Source of the DNA: Duganella aceris
Lineage (GTDB): Bacteria > Pseudomonadota > Gammaproteobacteria > Burkholderiales > Burkholderiaceae_D
Length of the DNA: 64,000 bases
Assembly: GCF_011090165.1 (NCBI RefSeq)
Contig: NZ_JAADJT010000001.1
Span: 1-64,000, forward strand
Reading direction: 5' to 3'
The position numbers were made by a program, and so were the translations under genes. Under the pieces are notes generated by a model. That model saw only the letters and a program-made list of their open reading frames with translations. It made no database searches and was not told the origin of the DNA. Positions 39,128 to 49,637 of this stretch are shown piece by piece; within the stretch, counting starts at the first letter, position 1, and every line of letters begins with the position of its first letter.

Positions 39128-39721
39128 TTAGTGGTGGGTGAAAAATACTTCGCGGTACAGCGCGTCCATGTCGGCCGGCGCCTGGCCCTGCGCGTGCAGG
39201 ATGGTGCCGGCCAGCGTGGCCGACATCACCCGCGCCGCGTAGGCGCGCACGGCGGCGCGCTGCGCTTCGTCGGGCTCGCCGCCGTGGTCGGCGACCAGCA
39301 CGAACAGCACCCGCAGGCCGGGGTTGAACATGCGCGCGCAATTGAGGCGGGCGATCAGTTTGTATTGGCTCGACAGGTCGGCCTGATCCGGCGTCACCGG
39401 CACCACCGCCAGCCGCGCGGCGATCAGCGCGGCGCGGCTTTCGACCGTGTCGCGGCCCTCGGTGTCGATGACGATGTCGTTGTAGCGGGTGCGCAGCAGC
39501 TCCAGGTCGTGCTCCAGCGTGCGGCCGGTGATGGCGCGCGCGGCGACGCGCGGCTGCACGCCGGCGGCGGCCAACTCGCCGCACCAGGCGCACGAGGCGC
39601 CGCGCGGGTCGGTGTCGACCAGCATCACCCTGCGTCCGCTGCGGGTGCGCAGCAGCGCCAGGTTGTTGGCGATGATGGTCTTGCCGGCGCCGCCGTTCTG
39701 GTTGGCGATGGCGACGATCAT
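39128..39721 (-). CDS. ParA/MinD-family ATPase
   Basis: A 197-residue ParA-type ATPase. The deviant Walker A reads NQNGGAGKT (residues 7-15) with the catalytic K14, but the usual signature lysine of KGGxGKT is Asn here. Walker A' lies in VMLVDTDPRGAS and the switch-like DIVIDTEGRD follows. Such ATPases position plasmids, chemoreceptors or complexes. No ParB or parS-like partner is visible. The ATG at 39721 overlaps the ACT-like gene stop. Confidence 0.85.
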   Translation of the reverse strand: MIVAIANQNGGAGKTIIANNLALLRTRSGRRVMLVDTDPRGASCAWCGELAAAGVQPRVAARAITGRTLEHDLELLRTRYNDIVIDTEGRDTVESRAALIAARLAVVPVTPDQADLSSQYKLIARLNCARMFNPGLRVLFVLVADHGGEPDEAQRAAVRAYAARVMSATLAGTILHAQGQAPADMDALYREVFFTHH

Positions 39722-40050
39722 GCCGCCCCCTGCGCGACTGGCGACTCCAGCCCCGTCATGCGGCCGAACTCCGCGCCCGGCAAGGCGCGCATCACGGCCA
39801 CCATCACCTGCCCGGCCATGGCGCGCGAAAGGCACAGCCAGACCTTGACGCGGGCGCCGTGGTCGCAGGCCTCGATGCGCATGAAATCCATGGCGTCGCC
39901 GCAGGTGCGCATCACCAGGGCGCGCAGCGCGGTGACCGATCCGCTGTCCACGGTCAGCTGCATCAGGCACGGACGCGGCGCCCGCGCGCGGGCCTCGGCG
40001 GCCCACAATGAGCGGCGTTGCGCGGACTTGGTGTGGAAAAATGCGTGCAT
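39718..40050 (-). CDS. small ACT-like protein, first gene of ParA-TorF operon
   Basis: A 110-residue protein with no recognised family. After a basic N-terminus, PCLMQLTVDSGSVTALRALV and AMDFMRIEACDHGARVKVWL fit a beta-alpha-beta-beta ACT or PII-like pattern, followed by helix LSRAMAGQVMVAVMRALPGAE. RBS GAGGTCC is 4 bases before the ATG. Overlap with the ParA-like gene suggests the two proteins act together, perhaps as a sensor plus ATPase. The fold is inferred only. Confidence 0.65.
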   Translation of the reverse strand: MHAFFHTKSAQRRSLWAAEARARAPRPCLMQLTVDSGSVTALRALVMRTCGDAMDFMRIEACDHGARVKVWLCLSRAMAGQVMVAVMRALPGAEFGRMTGLESPVAQGAA

Positions 40051-40264
40051 TCTGGACCTCCGTCTTCAGCGTTGCGATATCGAACAGCTTATCGAGGCGC
40101 GCGTAAAAACGGTCTAAAAAGGCGGCCGGCCCCCGTAAACATCGTGTATAAATTGGGCCGCGCCGTTTTTTTGCCGCGATTCCGGCCGGTTGAGGATAGA
40201 ATACGCAAACGTCCGCATAAAACTGTACATAAACCCAGTATCGAAATGACAAGCTTGATCACGT

Positions 40265-42262
<1,998 letters not shown>

Positions 42263-42275
42263 TATTTGAACGACT

Positions 42276-44819
42276 ATGACTCAACAAGCAAATCTCTTTG
42301 ACGAACCGGCGCCGGAACAGGCGCCGGGCAAGCAGGCGCCCGCCGCCACGAGCGCCGCTGCGCCGCAAGGCGCGGACACCGGCCGCGCGCTGGTCGACGC
42401 GGGCGACGCGGGTAGCGCGGCCGCCCCGGCCACCCCTGCCGAAGCGGCCGACGTCGGCGCCGGCGGCGGCATGGACGGCAACGGCGGCGGCGGTGACGGC
42501 GACGTTCCCGGCGGTCCGATCGGCGACGGCGGCGATGGCGACGGCGACGGCGGCGACACGCTGACCCTGTCCACCTTCGCCGAACGCGCCTACCTCGACT
42601 ACGCCATCTCGGTGGTCAAGGGCCGCGCGCTGCCGGACGTGTGCGACGGTCAGAAGCCGGTGCAGCGCCGCATCCTGTACGCGATGAACGAAATGGGCCT
42701 GAACAGCACCGCCAAGCCGCGCAAGTCGGCCACCGTGGTCGGCGACGTGCTGGGTAAACTGCACCCGCACGGCGACCAGTCGGTGTACGACGCCATGGTG
42801 CGCATGGCGCAGGACTTCTCGCTGCGCTATCCGCTGGTCGACGGCCAGGGCAACTTCGGCTCGCGCGACGGCGACGGCGCGGCGGCGATGCGCTACACCG
42901 AAGCGCGCTTGACGCCGATCGCCAAGGTGCTGATGGACGAGATCAACCTCGGCACCGTCGAATTCCAGGCCAACTACGACGGCTCGACCGAGGAACCATG
43001 CCTGCTGCCGGCGCGCCTGCCGATGGTGCTGCTGAACGGCGCCTCCGGCATCGCGGTCGGTCTGGCGACGGAAATCCCGTCGCACAACCTGGGCGAGGTG
43101 GCCGGCGCCGCCGTCGCCATGATCCGCAATCCGAAGATCTCGCACGCCGAATTGATGGCGATGGTGCCGGGCCCGGACTTCCCGGGCGGCGGCCAGATCA
43201 TCACGCCTGCCTCGCAGATCAGCGACATGTACGCCTCCGGGCGCGGCAGCATGAAAGTGCGCGCGCGCTGGAAGATCGAAGAGCTTGCGCGCGGCCAGTG
43301 GCAGGCGGTGGTCACCGAACTGCCGCCGGGCACCTCCTCGCAGAAGGTGCTGGAAGAGATCGAGGAGCTGACCAACCCCAAGATCAAGATGGGCAAGAAG
43401 GCGCTGTCGCCGGAACAGCTGGCGCTGAAATCGCTGATCCTCAATTCGCTGGACACCATCCGCGACGAATCCGGCCGCGCCGCGCCGGTGCGCCTGGTGT
43501 TCGAGCCGAAATCGAAGAACCAGGACCAGACCGAATTCATGCTGCTGCTGCTGGCGCATACCTCGCTCGAATCGTCGGCCTCGATCAATCTGGTGATGAT
43601 CGGCGGCGATGGCCGCCCGCGCCAGAAGGGCCTGACCGAGATCCTGCAGGAATGGATCGAATTCCGCTTCATCACCGTCACCCGCCGCACCCAGTTCAAG
43701 CTGCGCAAGGTCGACGCGCGCATCCACATTCTGGAGGGCCGCGAGACCATCCTGCTCAACATCGATGAAGTGATCGCCATCATCCGCAATTCGGACGAAC
43801 CGAAGGCGGCGCTGATGGAACGCTTCCGTTTGTCCGACATCCAGGCCGAGGACATCCTGGAAATCCGTCTGCGCCAACTGGCGCGGCTGGAAGCGATCAA
43901 GATCCAGCAGGAGCTGGCCGAACTGCGCAAGGAAAAAGCCGCGCTGCAGGACCTGCTCGACAATCCATCGTCGATGAAGCGCGCCATCATCAAGGAAATC
44001 GACGGCGACGCCAAGACCTACGGCGACGCGCGCCGCACCCTGATCGAGGAAGCGCAGAAGGCGGTGGTCGAACAGAAAGTGGTGGACGAACCGGTCACCG
44101 TGATCATCTCGGAAAAAGGCTGGATCCGCGCCCGCACCGGCATCGGCCACGACGCCGCGCAGTTCACCTTCAAGGCCGGCGACGCGATCTACGGCGCCTT
44201 CGAGTGCCGCACGGTCGACAATCTGCTGGCCTTCGGCAGCAACGGCAAGGTGTATTCGGTGCCGGTGGCGGCACTGCCGAACGCGCGCGGCGACGGCGTG
44301 CCGATCACCACGCTGATCGATCTGGCGTCGGGCGCGCGCATCCAGCATTACTTCGCCGGCAGCGGCGCGACGCAATTGATGCTGTCCACCAGCGCGGGCT
44401 TCGGCTTCATCGCCAAGGCCGGCGACATGGTCAGCCGCATCAAGGGTGGCAAGGCGTTCATCACGCTGGAGGACGGCGATGTGCCGCTGCCGCCGGCGGT
44501 GATCGGCGACGGCGCCAGCGCGGTGGCGGTGTTGTCCGCCAATGCGCGGGTGCTGGTGTTCGGCATGGACGAGATGAAGGTGTTGACCAACGGCGGGCGC
44601 GGCGTGATCCTGATGGAGCTCGATCCGAAGGAAACGCTGATCGCGGCCAAGCCGATCAGCCAGAAGGGCGTGATCGTTTCCGGCATCGGCCGTGGCGGCA
44701 AGGCGCAGGAAGAGCGTCTGTCGGCATCGGCGCTGGCGGTCCACTTCGGCAAGCGCGCCCGCAAGGGCAAGGCTTTGGCGACCAGGATCAAGCCGGATGC
44801 GTTGACGCCTATCGTCTGA
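42276..44819 (+). CDS. parC: DNA topoisomerase IV subunit A
   Basis: The DNA-cleaving subunit of topoisomerase IV, 847 residues. The core has [16 protein letters not shown], the quinolone region [17 protein letters not shown], and the active-site tyrosine near residue 207 in [10 protein letters not shown]. An unusual 85-residue low-complexity insert, rich in Ala then Gly and Asp (about residues 10-95), precedes the usual start of the fold. The C-terminal beta-pinwheel repeats end the protein. It is in an operon with parE. Confidence 0.94.
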   Translation: MTQQANLFDEPAPEQAPGKQAPAATSAAAPQGADTGRALVDAGDAGSAAAPATPAEAADVGAGGGMDGNGGGGDGDVPGGPIGDGGDGDGDGGDTLTLSTFAERAYLDYAISVVKGRALPDVCDGQKPVQRRILYAMNEMGLNSTAKPRKSATVVGDVLGKLHPHGDQSVYDAMVRMAQDFSLRYPLVDGQGNFGSRDGDGAAAMRYTEARLTPIAKVLMDEINLGTVEFQANYDGSTEEPCLLPARLPMVLLNGASGIAVGLATEIPSHNLGEVAGAAVAMIRNPKISHAELMAMVPGPDFPGGGQIITPASQISDMYASGRGSMKVRARWKIEELARGQWQAVVTELPPGTSSQKVLEEIEELTNPKIKMGKKALSPEQLALKSLILNSLDTIRDESGRAAPVRLVFEPKSKNQDQTEFMLLLLAHTSLESSASINLVMIGGDGRPRQKGLTEILQEWIEFRFITVTRRTQFKLRKVDARIHILEGRETILLNIDEVIAIIRNSDEPKAALMERFRLSDIQAEDILEIRLRQLARLEAIKIQQELAELRKEKAALQDLLDNPSSMKRAIIKEIDGDAKTYGDARRTLIEEAQKAVVEQKVVDEPVTVIISEKGWIRARTGIGHDAAQFTFKAGDAIYGAFECRTVDNLLAFGSNGKVYSVPVAALPNARGDGVPITTLIDLASGARIQHYFAGSGATQLMLSTSAGFGFIAKAGDMVSRIKGGKAFITLEDGDVPLPPAVIGDGASAVAVLSANARVLVFGMDEMKVLTNGGRGVILMELDPKETLIAAKPISQKGVIVSGIGRGGKAQEERLSASALAVHFGKRARKGKALATRIKPDALTPIV

Positions 44820-44852
44820 TCCCCGGCGCGGCGATGCTGCGCTGACGACGTG

Positions 44853-44887
44853 AAAAAGCCCGCTGGCTTCAGGCCAGCGGGCTTTTT
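44853..44887. terminator. bidirectional intrinsic terminator
   Basis: The stem AAAAAGCCCGCTGGC/GCCAGCGGGCTTTTT with loop TTCAG has T-tracts on both strands. It ends parC on the plus strand and the Ala/Lys-rich gene on the minus strand. Confidence 0.93.
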
Positions 44888-44903
44888 TTATGCTGCTGCC
44901 AGC

Positions 44904-45371
44904 TTAGTGCTTGGCGGCGGCTTCTTTAACGTCGGCAGCCGATTTGGCTTTCACTGCGTCGGTCTTGTTGGCGGCCAGCGCTTTGTCGGCGGTGGCGTCA
45001 ACGGTTTCCTTGATGGCTTTGGCGTCGGCTTTCACGGTTTTCTTTTCCGCTTTTTCTTCGGCTTTAGCTACGTTCTTGTCGCCTTTGGCGGCTGCTTTGG
45101 CTTTGTCTTCTGGATCGGCCTTGGCGACTTTTTCGTTGGCTTTGGCTTGTTCTACAGCGACTTTGGCATTGGCTTCGTCGTGGGCCTTGTCGGCTTTCGA
45201 GATCGCTTTGTTGGCTTTCTTGTCGGCCTTGGCGTCGACTTTCATTTCTTTTTGTTGAGCTTTAGCGACATCCTTGTTGGCTTCAACTTGCGCTTTGTCC
45301 ACTGCTGGAGTTTGGGCAAAGGCTGCGGTGGCGAACAGACCGGCGATCAGGGTAGCAATAATCTTATTCAT
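44904..45371 (-). CDS. secreted Ala/Lys-rich helical protein
   Basis: A 155-residue protein with a signal peptide (MNKIIATLIAGLFATAAFAQ). The mature part is nearly all Ala, Lys, Asp and Glu in repeats like KADKKANKAISKADKAHDEA. It should form a long charged helix or coiled coil, or bind DNA or cell wall. There is no recognised family. The ATG at 45371 follows AAGGAAAT. It is flanked by a strong two-way terminator. Confidence 0.8.
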   Translation of the reverse strand: MNKIIATLIAGLFATAAFAQTPAVDKAQVEANKDVAKAQQKEMKVDAKADKKANKAISKADKAHDEANAKVAVEQAKANEKVAKADPEDKAKAAAKGDKNVAKAEEKAEKKTVKADAKAIKETVDATADKALAANKTDAVKAKSAADVKEAAAKH

Positions 45372-45508
45372 GTTATTTCCTTTCGGTGTTGTTGGAGTGC
45401 ATGGGATACAGAATAGTCCCGATGCCCGCCGCACTCTGTACGGTACCGTACTTAACACGATGAAAGATAAATCCGAGGATACCTGTAGGGGGACGCGTTT
45501 TCCAGCCC

Positions 45509-45659
45509 CTGTGGTAAACCTTCTCTTTTCGGTCGCATTTCCCCTCGCTTTTTCTCACTTTTCTTCACTTTTCCTCTCTTCTGAACTTCTTGCGAGATTT
45601 GCGATCTAAAGAATAGAAAAGCGAAGAAAAGAGAGGCGGAAAGAGAATGTTTACCACAG
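45509..45659. repeat. nested inverted repeats over a start codon
   Basis: An outer inverted repeat (45509-45529 and 45639-45659, 19 of 21 bases paired, core CTGTGGTAAAC) encloses an inner one (45558-45573 and 45616-45631, 15 of 16 paired, CTTTTCTTC[A/G]CTTTTC). The right outer arm contains the RBS and ATG of the downstream gene. In RNA it could hide the start; in DNA it could be an operator for that gene's own RHH product. The rest of the 275-base gap, 45372-45508, holds nothing else I can name. Confidence 0.7.
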
Positions 45660-46333
45660 TGAGCTGCCAGCTACCTACCGATACCATGCTCCGGCTGGTG
45701 CAACACCTCGCCCGGCGCGGCGGCACGCAAGATATCTCGGAATCGATCACCGCAGCGGTGGAAAGCTGGCTCGCTGCGGAAAGCGAGGCCCCGCCCGCCG
45801 CCGATCCGGCCGGCGTGCGCGGCTACCAATGGAAGACGCTGTTCCTGCCTGAAGGCACGGTGTTGCGCTCATGGAGCTACGGCGAGCACAACTACGCGTG
45901 CGTCGAAGGCGACCAGATCATGCACGAAGGCAGATCGGTCTCTCCGAATCAGTTCGCACGATCGTTCGCCAGAACGGCGCGCAACGCCTGGTTCGATTTA
46001 TCGGTGCGCAGGCCGGGCGACAAGCACTTCAAGATCGCCTGCAGGCTGCGGCAAGAACTGGCGCAAGAGGAACTCGCGCACAGGCGATCGCGACTCGCCG
46101 GCGCGGAGCCGGGTCCGCCGCCAGCGACCGCGACGCCACCTTCCGCGGAGGCGGCGGCGGCAACATCGACGACGTCGCTGGCCGTGCCGGCCGAGCGCGC
46201 GCCGGTGAGCACCGCGCCGCAACCGAGGCCCGAGCCGCCGGAGCCGCGCAGGCACAAGCAAGACTTCGACCCCGGCTGGGACCTGCCCGAGCGGCGCAAG
46301 TTCCGCTACCGCGCCGAGGACATCGCCTACTGA
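45647..46333 (+). CDS. RHH-like plus RAMA-like domain protein
   Basis: A 228-residue protein. Residues 2-45 fit a ribbon-helix-helix (strand FTTVSCQLP, helices TDTMLRLVQHLARRG and DISESITAAVESWLA). Residues 60-125 (LFLPEGTVLRSWSYGEHNYA, then GRSVSPNQFARSFARTARNAW) resemble a RAMA domain. A Pro/Ala-rich linker and a basic tail (QDFDPGWDLPERRKFRYRAEDI) follow. It is probably a DNA-binding protein; the RAMA call is from pattern memory. The start lies inside an inverted repeat. Its stop abuts the stop of the convergent M64 gene with no spacer. Confidence 0.62.
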   Translation: MFTTVSCQLPTDTMLRLVQHLARRGGTQDISESITAAVESWLAAESEAPPAADPAGVRGYQWKTLFLPEGTVLRSWSYGEHNYACVEGDQIMHEGRSVSPNQFARSFARTARNAWFDLSVRRPGDKHFKIACRLRQELAQEELAHRRSRLAGAEPGPPPATATPPSAEAAAATSTTSLAVPAERAPVSTAPQPRPEPPEPRRHKQDFDPGWDLPERRKFRYRAEDIAY

Positions 46334-47743
46334 CTAACGCTTTACGGGCGGACGCGAATACAGATCGATGATGGTGCCGATGGCATCGGCGCAGACGGAG
46401 CAAAACGTCTCGCTGCGATCGAACATGATGCACTGCATCTCGGGGCGATAATAACCTGTCGCCTCATAGTTCGCCCCCTCGAACGCACCAACGGTATGGC
46501 GATGCGGATCGCGCGAGAACAGTTCATCGGTATGCTGCAAATCCTTGCGGAACAAAGCGCTCATCTCCGACTCCGGCCGGTTGGCGGCGCGCAGCGCCGC
46601 CCGCTCCTTCTGATAAGCGCGCGACGCGGACTCGTAAGCATCCTTGGGCCAAGGCGTCGGCAGCGGCGTGCCCTCCTTGACGAACTTCTTCCACTTGACG
46701 TTGGCCGGATCGCGCAGCGCCGTCGCATTCGGCTCCCACGGCTCCTGCCGCGCCCCGCCGGTCGCATACGCCACCGGCGAAGTGTAGTACTCGTCGGCCA
46801 GTCCAGCGAAGTGATGACCAAATTCGTGCACGAACAAATAATTGGCCCAATCGTTGTCCGCCGCCGCAGTGCTGAACTGCCCGAAGATCCCGCCGCCGCC
46901 ATAAGTCTCGTTATTGACCAGGATCTCGATGAACTCATACGGCGCGAACTGCGCCAGCTCGCGCAAGGCGCGGTTATCGGTGGTCAGCACATAACGCTCG
47001 CTGCCGAAGATGTCATACCGCGTGCCCAACGGCGACGCATGATGCACCCCGGTCGACGGCCGCGACACGCCCGACTCCTCGGTCGGCAAAGCCAACGCCC
47101 AGACGTTGAAATCCTTGGCCCGCTCCTTGAACGGCGACACCGCGAACAAATGATCCGCCAAGCGCCGCGCGGCGGCCTCGAACTTCTTCATCTCGCCCTT
47201 GGTGTAGCCATCGCCGACGATCAGCAGATCGACCTTGTCCGGCGACGGACCATTGACGCGGATCGGCAGCGGCTTGACCGGCGCCGGCGGCTGCTTGCGC
47301 ACCACATCCATCGCATCGGTATCGACATCCGCCGTCCACACCACCGAGAACGCCCCGCGCTCATCGCGCTTGAGGATGCGCACCCGCACCGGCTTGTCCG
47401 GTTTGGGGAAACGCACCGACTCCTGGAAGCCGCGATTGATCTTGCCCGCCTCCTCGGTGCTGCGCCACTCCGCGAACACGGTCGAGAAACCGCGTGAATA
47501 CAGCAGCGCCCCGGACTTGGCGTCCACCACCTCCACCAGATTGTTGCCGCGATTGGTATTGTCGATGGTGGCGCGCAGATCGCCCGGCCACGGCAGCGGC
47601 TCGATCACCACGCGCTCCATCGCATAGTGTTCATCGAGCGCGTTACCGCTGTGCAGATAGTCGACGCGGACGGTGGCCGGCTGCGCGGCCAGCGCCGGCG
47701 CGGTCACTGCCAGCGCCAGCACAAAGGAGAAAAAGCGGTTCAT
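46334..47743 (-). CDS. secreted M64 family metallopeptidase
   Basis: A 469-residue exported zinc peptidase of the IgA-peptidase M64 family. It has a signal peptide (ALAAQ), an N-terminal beta domain and the metal site HEFGHHFAGLADEY (first His near residue 303). A C-terminal MQCIMFDRSETFCSVCADAI segment holds cysteines. Related proteins cleave IgA in gut clostridia; environmental ones probably target other proteins. I chose the ATG at 47743 because the signal peptide then starts at the N-terminus; 47761 is an alternative. Confidence 0.88.
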   Translation of the reverse strand: MNRFFSFVLALAVTAPALAAQPATVRVDYLHSGNALDEHYAMERVVIEPLPWPGDLRATIDNTNRGNNLVEVVDAKSGALLYSRGFSTVFAEWRSTEEAGKINRGFQESVRFPKPDKPVRVRILKRDERGAFSVVWTADVDTDAMDVVRKQPPAPVKPLPIRVNGPSPDKVDLLIVGDGYTKGEMKKFEAAARRLADHLFAVSPFKERAKDFNVWALALPTEESGVSRPSTGVHHASPLGTRYDIFGSERYVLTTDNRALRELAQFAPYEFIEILVNNETYGGGGIFGQFSTAAADNDWANYLFVHEFGHHFAGLADEYYTSPVAYATGGARQEPWEPNATALRDPANVKWKKFVKEGTPLPTPWPKDAYESASRAYQKERAALRAANRPESEMSALFRKDLQHTDELFSRDPHRHTVGAFEGANYEATGYYRPEMQCIMFDRSETFCSVCADAIGTIIDLYSRPPVKR

Positions 47744-47797
47744 GGATATCCCGGCGGTCATTGAAAACGTGACCGCCATTGTAATCCCGCCCCAGCG

Positions 47798-48859
47798 TCA
47801 GGTGCGCCATTTTCCGTTGCGCGCCAGCTCCGCCACCGCGTCGGCGAAGGCTTGCGGCGCCTCCTGCGGCAGGTTGTGGCCCACGCCGGGAATCTGCCGA
47901 TGCACGCGCGGCCCGCCGAACCTGGCCGCCGACGCGCTGCCGTCGGTGGCGCGGATCACGCCGTCGTCGATGCCGTCCAGCGTGATCGCCGGCACCTTGA
48001 TCACCGGGCCGGTGGCAAGGATCGCCTCCTGCTTCCCGTATTCCGCGAAGCCCGGCGCATGGCCCAGCCGATGGCGGTAGGAATGCAGCACCACCTCGAC
48101 ATAATCCGGATTGTCGAAAGCCTTGGCGGCGCGGCTGAAGGTCGGACCATCGAAGCGCCAGGTCGGCGAATTCCCCTCCCACATGATGCGCGCGATGTCG
48201 TCGCGGTTGGCGGTCAGGCCGGCGCGGCCACGCTCGGTGAGGAAGTAGAACTGATACCAGAAGCCCGCCTCCACCTTGGCCGGCGCCGGATTTGCCGCCT
48301 TGGCGATGTCCTGGATCAGATAGCTGTTGACCGACACCAGCCCCACCACCCGCGACGGCCGCAGCGCCGCCACCACGCATGCCGCGCGGCCGCCCCAGTC
48401 GTAGCCGGCCAACACCGCCTCCGGAATGTGCAACGCGTCCATCAGGTCCAGCAGATCCTGCCCGATGGCCGCCTGCTGCCCCGAGCGCGGCGTGGCCGCG
48501 TCAAGGAAGCGCGTGCTGCCGTGGCCGCGCAAGTGCGGCACGATCACGCGATAGCCCTGCGCCGCCAGCAGCGGCGCCACCTCCACGTAGCTGTGGATAT
48601 CGTAGGGGAAGCCGTGCAGCAGGATGACCGGATGGCCGTCGGCCGGCCCGGTCTCGTGGTAGCCGATGTCGAGCGTATCGGTTTGCACCTGGCGCACCGC
48701 CATCACCGGCAGCGGCCCGCGATCCGGCTTGACCGGCGGCGCCGGATCCTTGCGCGGCGGCGCGGCGGCCGCGTTGGCGAGGCCGCCGAACGACAAGCCG
48801 GCGGCGCCGGCGGCCGCCGACATCAGGAAGCCACGGCGGTTCAGAATGGAATCAGTCAT
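47798..48859 (-). CDS. Tat-exported alpha/beta hydrolase, Asp nucleophile
   Basis: A 353-residue alpha/beta hydrolase with a twin-arginine signal (LNRRGFLMSAAAGAAG; R8, R9). The nucleophile elbow is AGYDWGG with Asp (D154) rather than Ser, and ILLHGFPYD forms the oxyanion site. That pattern is typical of epoxide hydrolases and haloalkane or haloacid dehalogenases. The catalytic His is probably in VGHNLPQEAP. It lies 28 bases after the DUF2063 gene on the same strand, so it may belong to the RiPP operon, but no such role is known. Confidence 0.85.
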   Translation of the reverse strand: MTDSILNRRGFLMSAAAGAAGLSFGGLANAAAAPPRKDPAPPVKPDRGPLPVMAVRQVQTDTLDIGYHETGPADGHPVILLHGFPYDIHSYVEVAPLLAAQGYRVIVPHLRGHGSTRFLDAATPRSGQQAAIGQDLLDLMDALHIPEAVLAGYDWGGRAACVVAALRPSRVVGLVSVNSYLIQDIAKAANPAPAKVEAGFWYQFYFLTERGRAGLTANRDDIARIMWEGNSPTWRFDGPTFSRAAKAFDNPDYVEVVLHSYRHRLGHAPGFAEYGKQEAILATGPVIKVPAITLDGIDDGVIRATDGSASAARFGGPRVHRQIPGVGHNLPQEAPQAFADAVAELARNGKWRT

Positions 48860-48887
48860 GATGAAGCTCCTCAAAAAAGTGATGCGG

Positions 48888-49637
48888 TCAGACCGCGTCG
48901 ATACCGACAATCAGTTCGCTGGCCAGCCATCCCGCCAGCAGTTCGCCCGCCCTGGCCACGCCGTCGTACTCGCCGAGCCGCTCGACCAGCCAATCGCACA
49001 AGCCGGCGAAACTGCCGCTGTCGTGCAGGCGCAGCAAGGCCTCGCGCTCGATGGCGTCGACCTGCTTCAGGCAGGAGACATAGCCGCGCCGCCAGACCAG
49101 CAAGCCGGCCGGCCGCTCCAGCATGGCGCCATCCGGCGGCGCCTGGCCCTGCCACAACGCCGACCAGATCTGCTCGACATTGGTGCCGACCGCGATGCTG
49201 CGGAACGACGGCGTGATGCTCAACAGCGCCGTATCCCAATCGATACCCGCCAGCGCATCCAGCGGCACACAACGCGCGTCCGCCGCGATGAAGGCCGCCG
49301 CCAGCGCATGCTCTACCCACGCCAGTTCATGCACGTCCGGGTTGTGCGGAAACAGCTCGACCAGCGTGCGGTCGAAACCATCGGCATAGGCGTCCAGCGT
49401 CCACGCATGCGGCGGATGGCGGTCGATATGGGTGATGGCGGCGGTGCGGAACGCCTCGTCGCCGATCCACGCGCGCAGCTGCGGATAGCTCTGTTCCAGG
49501 CAGCCCACCAGCTGCGCGCGATAATTGTTCTGATACACCGCCAGCCCGGCCATGGCGCGCGCGCCGTCACCGAGCGAGGCGGCCGGCGTGGCCGCCACCA
49601 GCCAGCGCTGGAAGTCGCGTTGCAGGTCGGCCAGCAT
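48888..49637 (-). CDS. DUF2063/HvfC-type partner of the MNIO enzyme
   Basis: A 249-residue BufC/HvfC-like protein. The N-terminal DUF2063 domain (LQRDFQRWLVAATPA, then LAVYQNNYRAQLVGCLEQSY) is followed by a longer C-terminal part found in HvfC homologues. In bufferin and methanobactin-like RiPP systems this protein recognises the precursor leader and works with the DUF692 enzyme. The ATG overlaps the DUF692 stop by one base; a GTG one codon earlier is possible. Confidence 0.88.
   Translation of the reverse strand: MLADLQRDFQRWLVAATPAASLGDGARAMAGLAVYQNNYRAQLVGCLEQSYPQLRAWIGDEAFRTAAITHIDRHPPHAWTLDAYADGFDRTLVELFPHNPDVHELAWVEHALAAAFIAADARCVPLDALAGIDWDTALLSITPSFRSIAVGTNVEQIWSALWQGQAPPDGAMLERPAGLLVWRRGYVSCLKQVDAIEREALLRLHDSGSFAGLCDWLVERLGEYDGVARAGELLAGWLASELIVGIDAV

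Noticed and set aside
48860..48910. Longer start for the Tat-exported hydrolase
   Set aside because: An upstream in-frame start would bury the twin-arginine signal and overlap the DUF2063 gene; 48859 is the better start.
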